This document shows positions 61,669-64,000 of a stretch of 64,000 bases of DNA, in pieces. The DNA lies in NCBI GenBank assembly GCA_965153355.1, contig OZ231126.1, positions 22,506,001 to 22,570,000 on the forward strand, read 5' to 3'. The first letter of the stretch is position 1, and each line of letters begins with the position of its first letter. The stretch comes from Flaccisagitta enflata. Its lineage: Eukaryota > Chaetognatha > Sagittoidea > Aphragmophora. The notes beneath the pieces were generated by a model. It had not been told where the DNA came from. It did no database searches and was given only the letters and a program-made list of their open reading frames with translations. A program made the position numbers and the translations under genes.

Positions 61669-61884
61669 TACAAGGCCGGATACACGGCTACCCCAGTCGC
61701 GTGCAGGTGGGCAGGGGCCATATTTGAGGTCAGTGGAGCATTTGGGCAGGAGCAGTAAGGCCAAAAACCCCATTAACGCCGAAAAAGTAAAGTGAGACGG
61801 ACCAACGGACTGACGGACGGACCGACGGATGGACCGACGGACTGACAAAGCGGGGTGTAGAGTCGCGTAGCACGCGACTAAAAA
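61669..61884 (+). mobile_element. TH23: tag-hairpin element nested in a pogo-like MITE
   Basis: Tag AGTCGCGTGC (61695-61704) is the perfect complement of GCACGCGACT in hairpin AGTCGCGTAGCACGCGACT (61861-61879), then AAAAA. The core is mixed GGACC/GACGG. One of the most intact copies. Confidence 0.85.
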
Positions 61885-62002
61885 TCATATAAGTGTATGG
61901 AATAGGAATTAAAAAAATATATAGATAATGGGAAAAAAATTCTTATTACTTTTGTTAGAGTAAGATTTAAATCAAAATCGATTTTTAAGTATTAAGGTAT
62001 TT

Positions 62003-62193
62003 TTTGTTGCGTGCATGGAACTCAATAATCTGCTATGTTGGTCAGTCTGTCCGTTGGTCAGTTGGTCACCGTTTGCTTTTTCAGCGTTTTTGGCATTTTT
62101 GGGCACTCCTGCCCATATACTTGAGTTAGCTTTTTTCATCACTGTCCCTGCCTATCCACACGCAACTTTGGTAGCCATGTATCCGGCATTGTT
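62003..62193 (-). mobile_element. TH24: degenerate tag-hairpin element
   Basis: The plus strand GTTGCGTGCATGGAACTC (62006-62023) is a damaged hairpin. TATGTTGGTCAGTCTGTCCG, CACTCCTGCCC, ACACGCAACTTTGGTAGCC and TATCCGGCATTGTTT follow in the usual order. Confidence 0.65.
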
Positions 62194-62532
62194 TCCTAGT
62201 TGAATAGTCTTGGTATTTTATATACAATAATGCATCATGAATATATCAAAGCAGGAGTATCAAAGGCTGTATCTGTAAATCTCTTGCTCTGTTTGCTAAA
62301 TGCAAAAATGCCTAACCACTGCAATTCATTCAGCATTTATGTTCGCTTATTTGATTTTACATCAGTTTTCTTTTACAAGAAAAAACATCAAAAATTGGTA
62401 ATTCGATTTAACAACATTCAGATTTAACAAGCAAAATTCCCCAGTCCCTTTGAAACCGTTATATTGGGTTTCCACTGTATTTTCAAATATATCGCTTCAT
62501 AGTCATCTCCCATAAGTTGTGATGTAGAATTC

Positions 62533-62633
<101 letters not shown>

Positions 62634-63129
62634 CACAATGTGAATAGCCGTTTCTGTACTGTTTCAATGATTGTATCTATCAATGGTATTTTATTTTGAT
62701 AAAGAATCAACTCTTTATTGGCCCATTTTGCTTTTTTCTACCAACTTTGCCGGATTTATTCCTTCATCACTTACTCCATCATGTCCAATTTTCGATATGT
62801 TCCATATCACCTCCCCACTTATTTCTTGATTCTGTCCCGTCCCCAGTCGGTCTGGCCCAACATGTCGCAAATCTTTCAACCTTGTGTTCCTCTTTCTCTC
62901 TTTCCTCTTGCTCCTCTTCTTCCTCATTCACTTATTCTATTCTCTGTTTCCATTGCTTCAATTGCTCATCCTCCTCCTCCTCCTCCTCCTCCTTCTCCTC
63001 CTCTTCCTTTTCCTCCAGCGTCGCCTTTTTTGAATTTGCCTCAAATCGTGAGCTGAATTTTTCCTGCGTCGACCTGGAAAAAAAAATACACAACAAACCA
63101 GCGGCGATGTCACGTAACAAAAACGACGA

Positions 63130-63250
63130 CAACAACAACAACAACAACAGCAACAACAGCAACAACAGCAACAACAATAACACCACCACCACCACCACCA
63201 CCACCACCACCACCACCACCACCACCACCACCACCACCACCACCACCACC

Positions 63251-63324
<74 letters not shown>

Positions 63325-63800
63325 AACAACAACAATAACAACAACAATAACAACAACAATAACAACCACAATAACAACAACAATAACAACAACAATAACA
63401 ACAACAATAACAACAACAACAATAACAACAACAATAACAACAACAATAACAAGTGCAACAGCATCAACAGATAACAATTAAGACGCAAGATGACAAACCA
63501 AAATGCAAAATTACACAAAACGTAAGCCAACAACAAAATTCAAGCCATCAACAAAACGCAAGCCAACAACAAAAACCCAAGAAAAGAAAAACAAAAAAAA
63601 AAAAAAAAAAAAAAAACAAAACAAAACAACAACAACAACAATTACAATCAAAAACAACAATTACAACCAAAAACAACAATTACAACCAAAAACAACAATT
63701 ACAACCAAAAACAACAACAGAAGCAACGACAACTACAACAACTACAACAACCATAACATCACCAACAACGACAAATACCATAATGAAAACTGACAAAAAC
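63130..63800. repeat. (AAC)n, (CAC)n, (AAC/AAT)n and A-rich minisatellite arrays
   Basis: (AAC)n 63130-63180, (CAC)n 63181-63251, (AAC)n 63252-63320, AACAACAACAAT units to 63450. Then CAACAAAA(AC)GCAAGC units (63523-63580), a poly-A run, and a 19-20 bp ACAATTACAACCAAAAACA minisatellite (63640-63715). Poly-Thr, poly-Val and poly-Leu frames are artefacts. The remaining bases to 64000 show nothing recognisable. Confidence 0.93.
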
Positions 63801-64000
63801 AATGACAATAAAACTGTAACACAACAGCGACTAAACGTTTCTTGTAACAAGGGAGTTTCATCGACAAATGACTGTCTGAGATCCTCCTATGCCCTCTTCC
63901 CTCCCAGTTAACCGGCATTACTCACTTAAACTGATGTACTGATATACACCTCACACCCACCTCATCTCACCAAAGACAAACACAGAACCGAAAAAAAAGT

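Larger units (their letters stand above)
61395..62476 (+). mobile_element. Pogo/Tigger-like MITE, third copy, interrupted by two TH elements
   Basis: TA-flanked. The left end is CAGTGGACTACTGCCTTATC and the right end GGGTTTCCACTG. Shared phrases CCTGATTTAACAACACCTGA and CGATTTAACAACATTCAGAT match 3773-4604. TH23 and TH24 lie inside. Confidence 0.72.

Overview
This window is metazoan nuclear DNA. Three things support that: a DNMT3-type cytosine methyltransferase gene with GT-AG introns, a 20-finger C2H2 zinc-finger gene, and a Penelope-like retroelement carrying a hammerhead ribozyme. Very high simple-repeat content and the lack of the usual DNMT3 accessory domains suggest an invertebrate. The sequence alone does not fix the phylum.

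Host genes. A DNMT3-like gene lies on the minus strand in three inferred exons: 54764-54848, 48720-53695 and 23822-24997. They join in frame into a protein of about 2078 residues. Intron 2 is about 23.7 kb and separates methyltransferase motif I from the catalytic PCN motif. It holds the Penelope-like element (42550-45260, antisense to the gene) and dozens of repeats. On the plus strand at 58698-60539 is a 20-finger C2H2 protein, with a GC-rich promoter-like patch about 1.5 kb upstream (57039-57153) and a decayed zinc-finger relic downstream (61281-61385).

Repeats. Almost everything else is repeats. Two recurrent families dominate and are named here for convenience. (1) 'TH' (tag-hairpin) elements, about 24 copies: a 5' end AACAAGGCC..., a 7-10 nt 5' 'tag', a variable microsatellite or minisatellite core, and a 3' hairpin followed by AAAAA. 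The tag is the reverse complement of the hairpin's right arm, and both change together between copies (AGTCGCGTGC, AGTTGCGGAC, AGGTGCGAC, AAGTGCG). The layout resembles non-autonomous Helentron/HINE elements (subterminal inverted repeats, microsatellite core, 3' hairpin), but no Rep/helicase ORF is present. (2) 'GF' (GC-foldback) elements, about 12 copies: a structured leader starting AGTCGCAAAAGCG, then inverted GC-rich hairpins (GGCAGCGGCCCCGAAGGGGCC and its complement) flanking a 19-22 bp minisatellite. GF copies are found nested inside TH copies.

Other mobile DNA includes pogo/Tigger-like MITEs with TA duplications (3773, 39439, 40405, 61395), a hAT-like MITE with an 8-bp duplication (60824-61155), Tc1-like TA-flanked elements (30920-31261, 31380-34098), foldback elements (23106-23722, 38216-39247, 40233-41512), and a TIR element with a minisatellite core (27895-29400). 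(AG)n, (AC)n, (GAA)n, (CAA)n and tetranucleotide arrays fill much of the rest.

The DNMT3 protein is unusual: no PWWP or ADD domain, about 13 degenerate copies of a DVVEHLL-type motif, several SUMO-interaction-like motifs, poly-Asn tracts, and a Ser-rich insertion inside the catalytic domain. No tRNA, rRNA or CRISPR was found.
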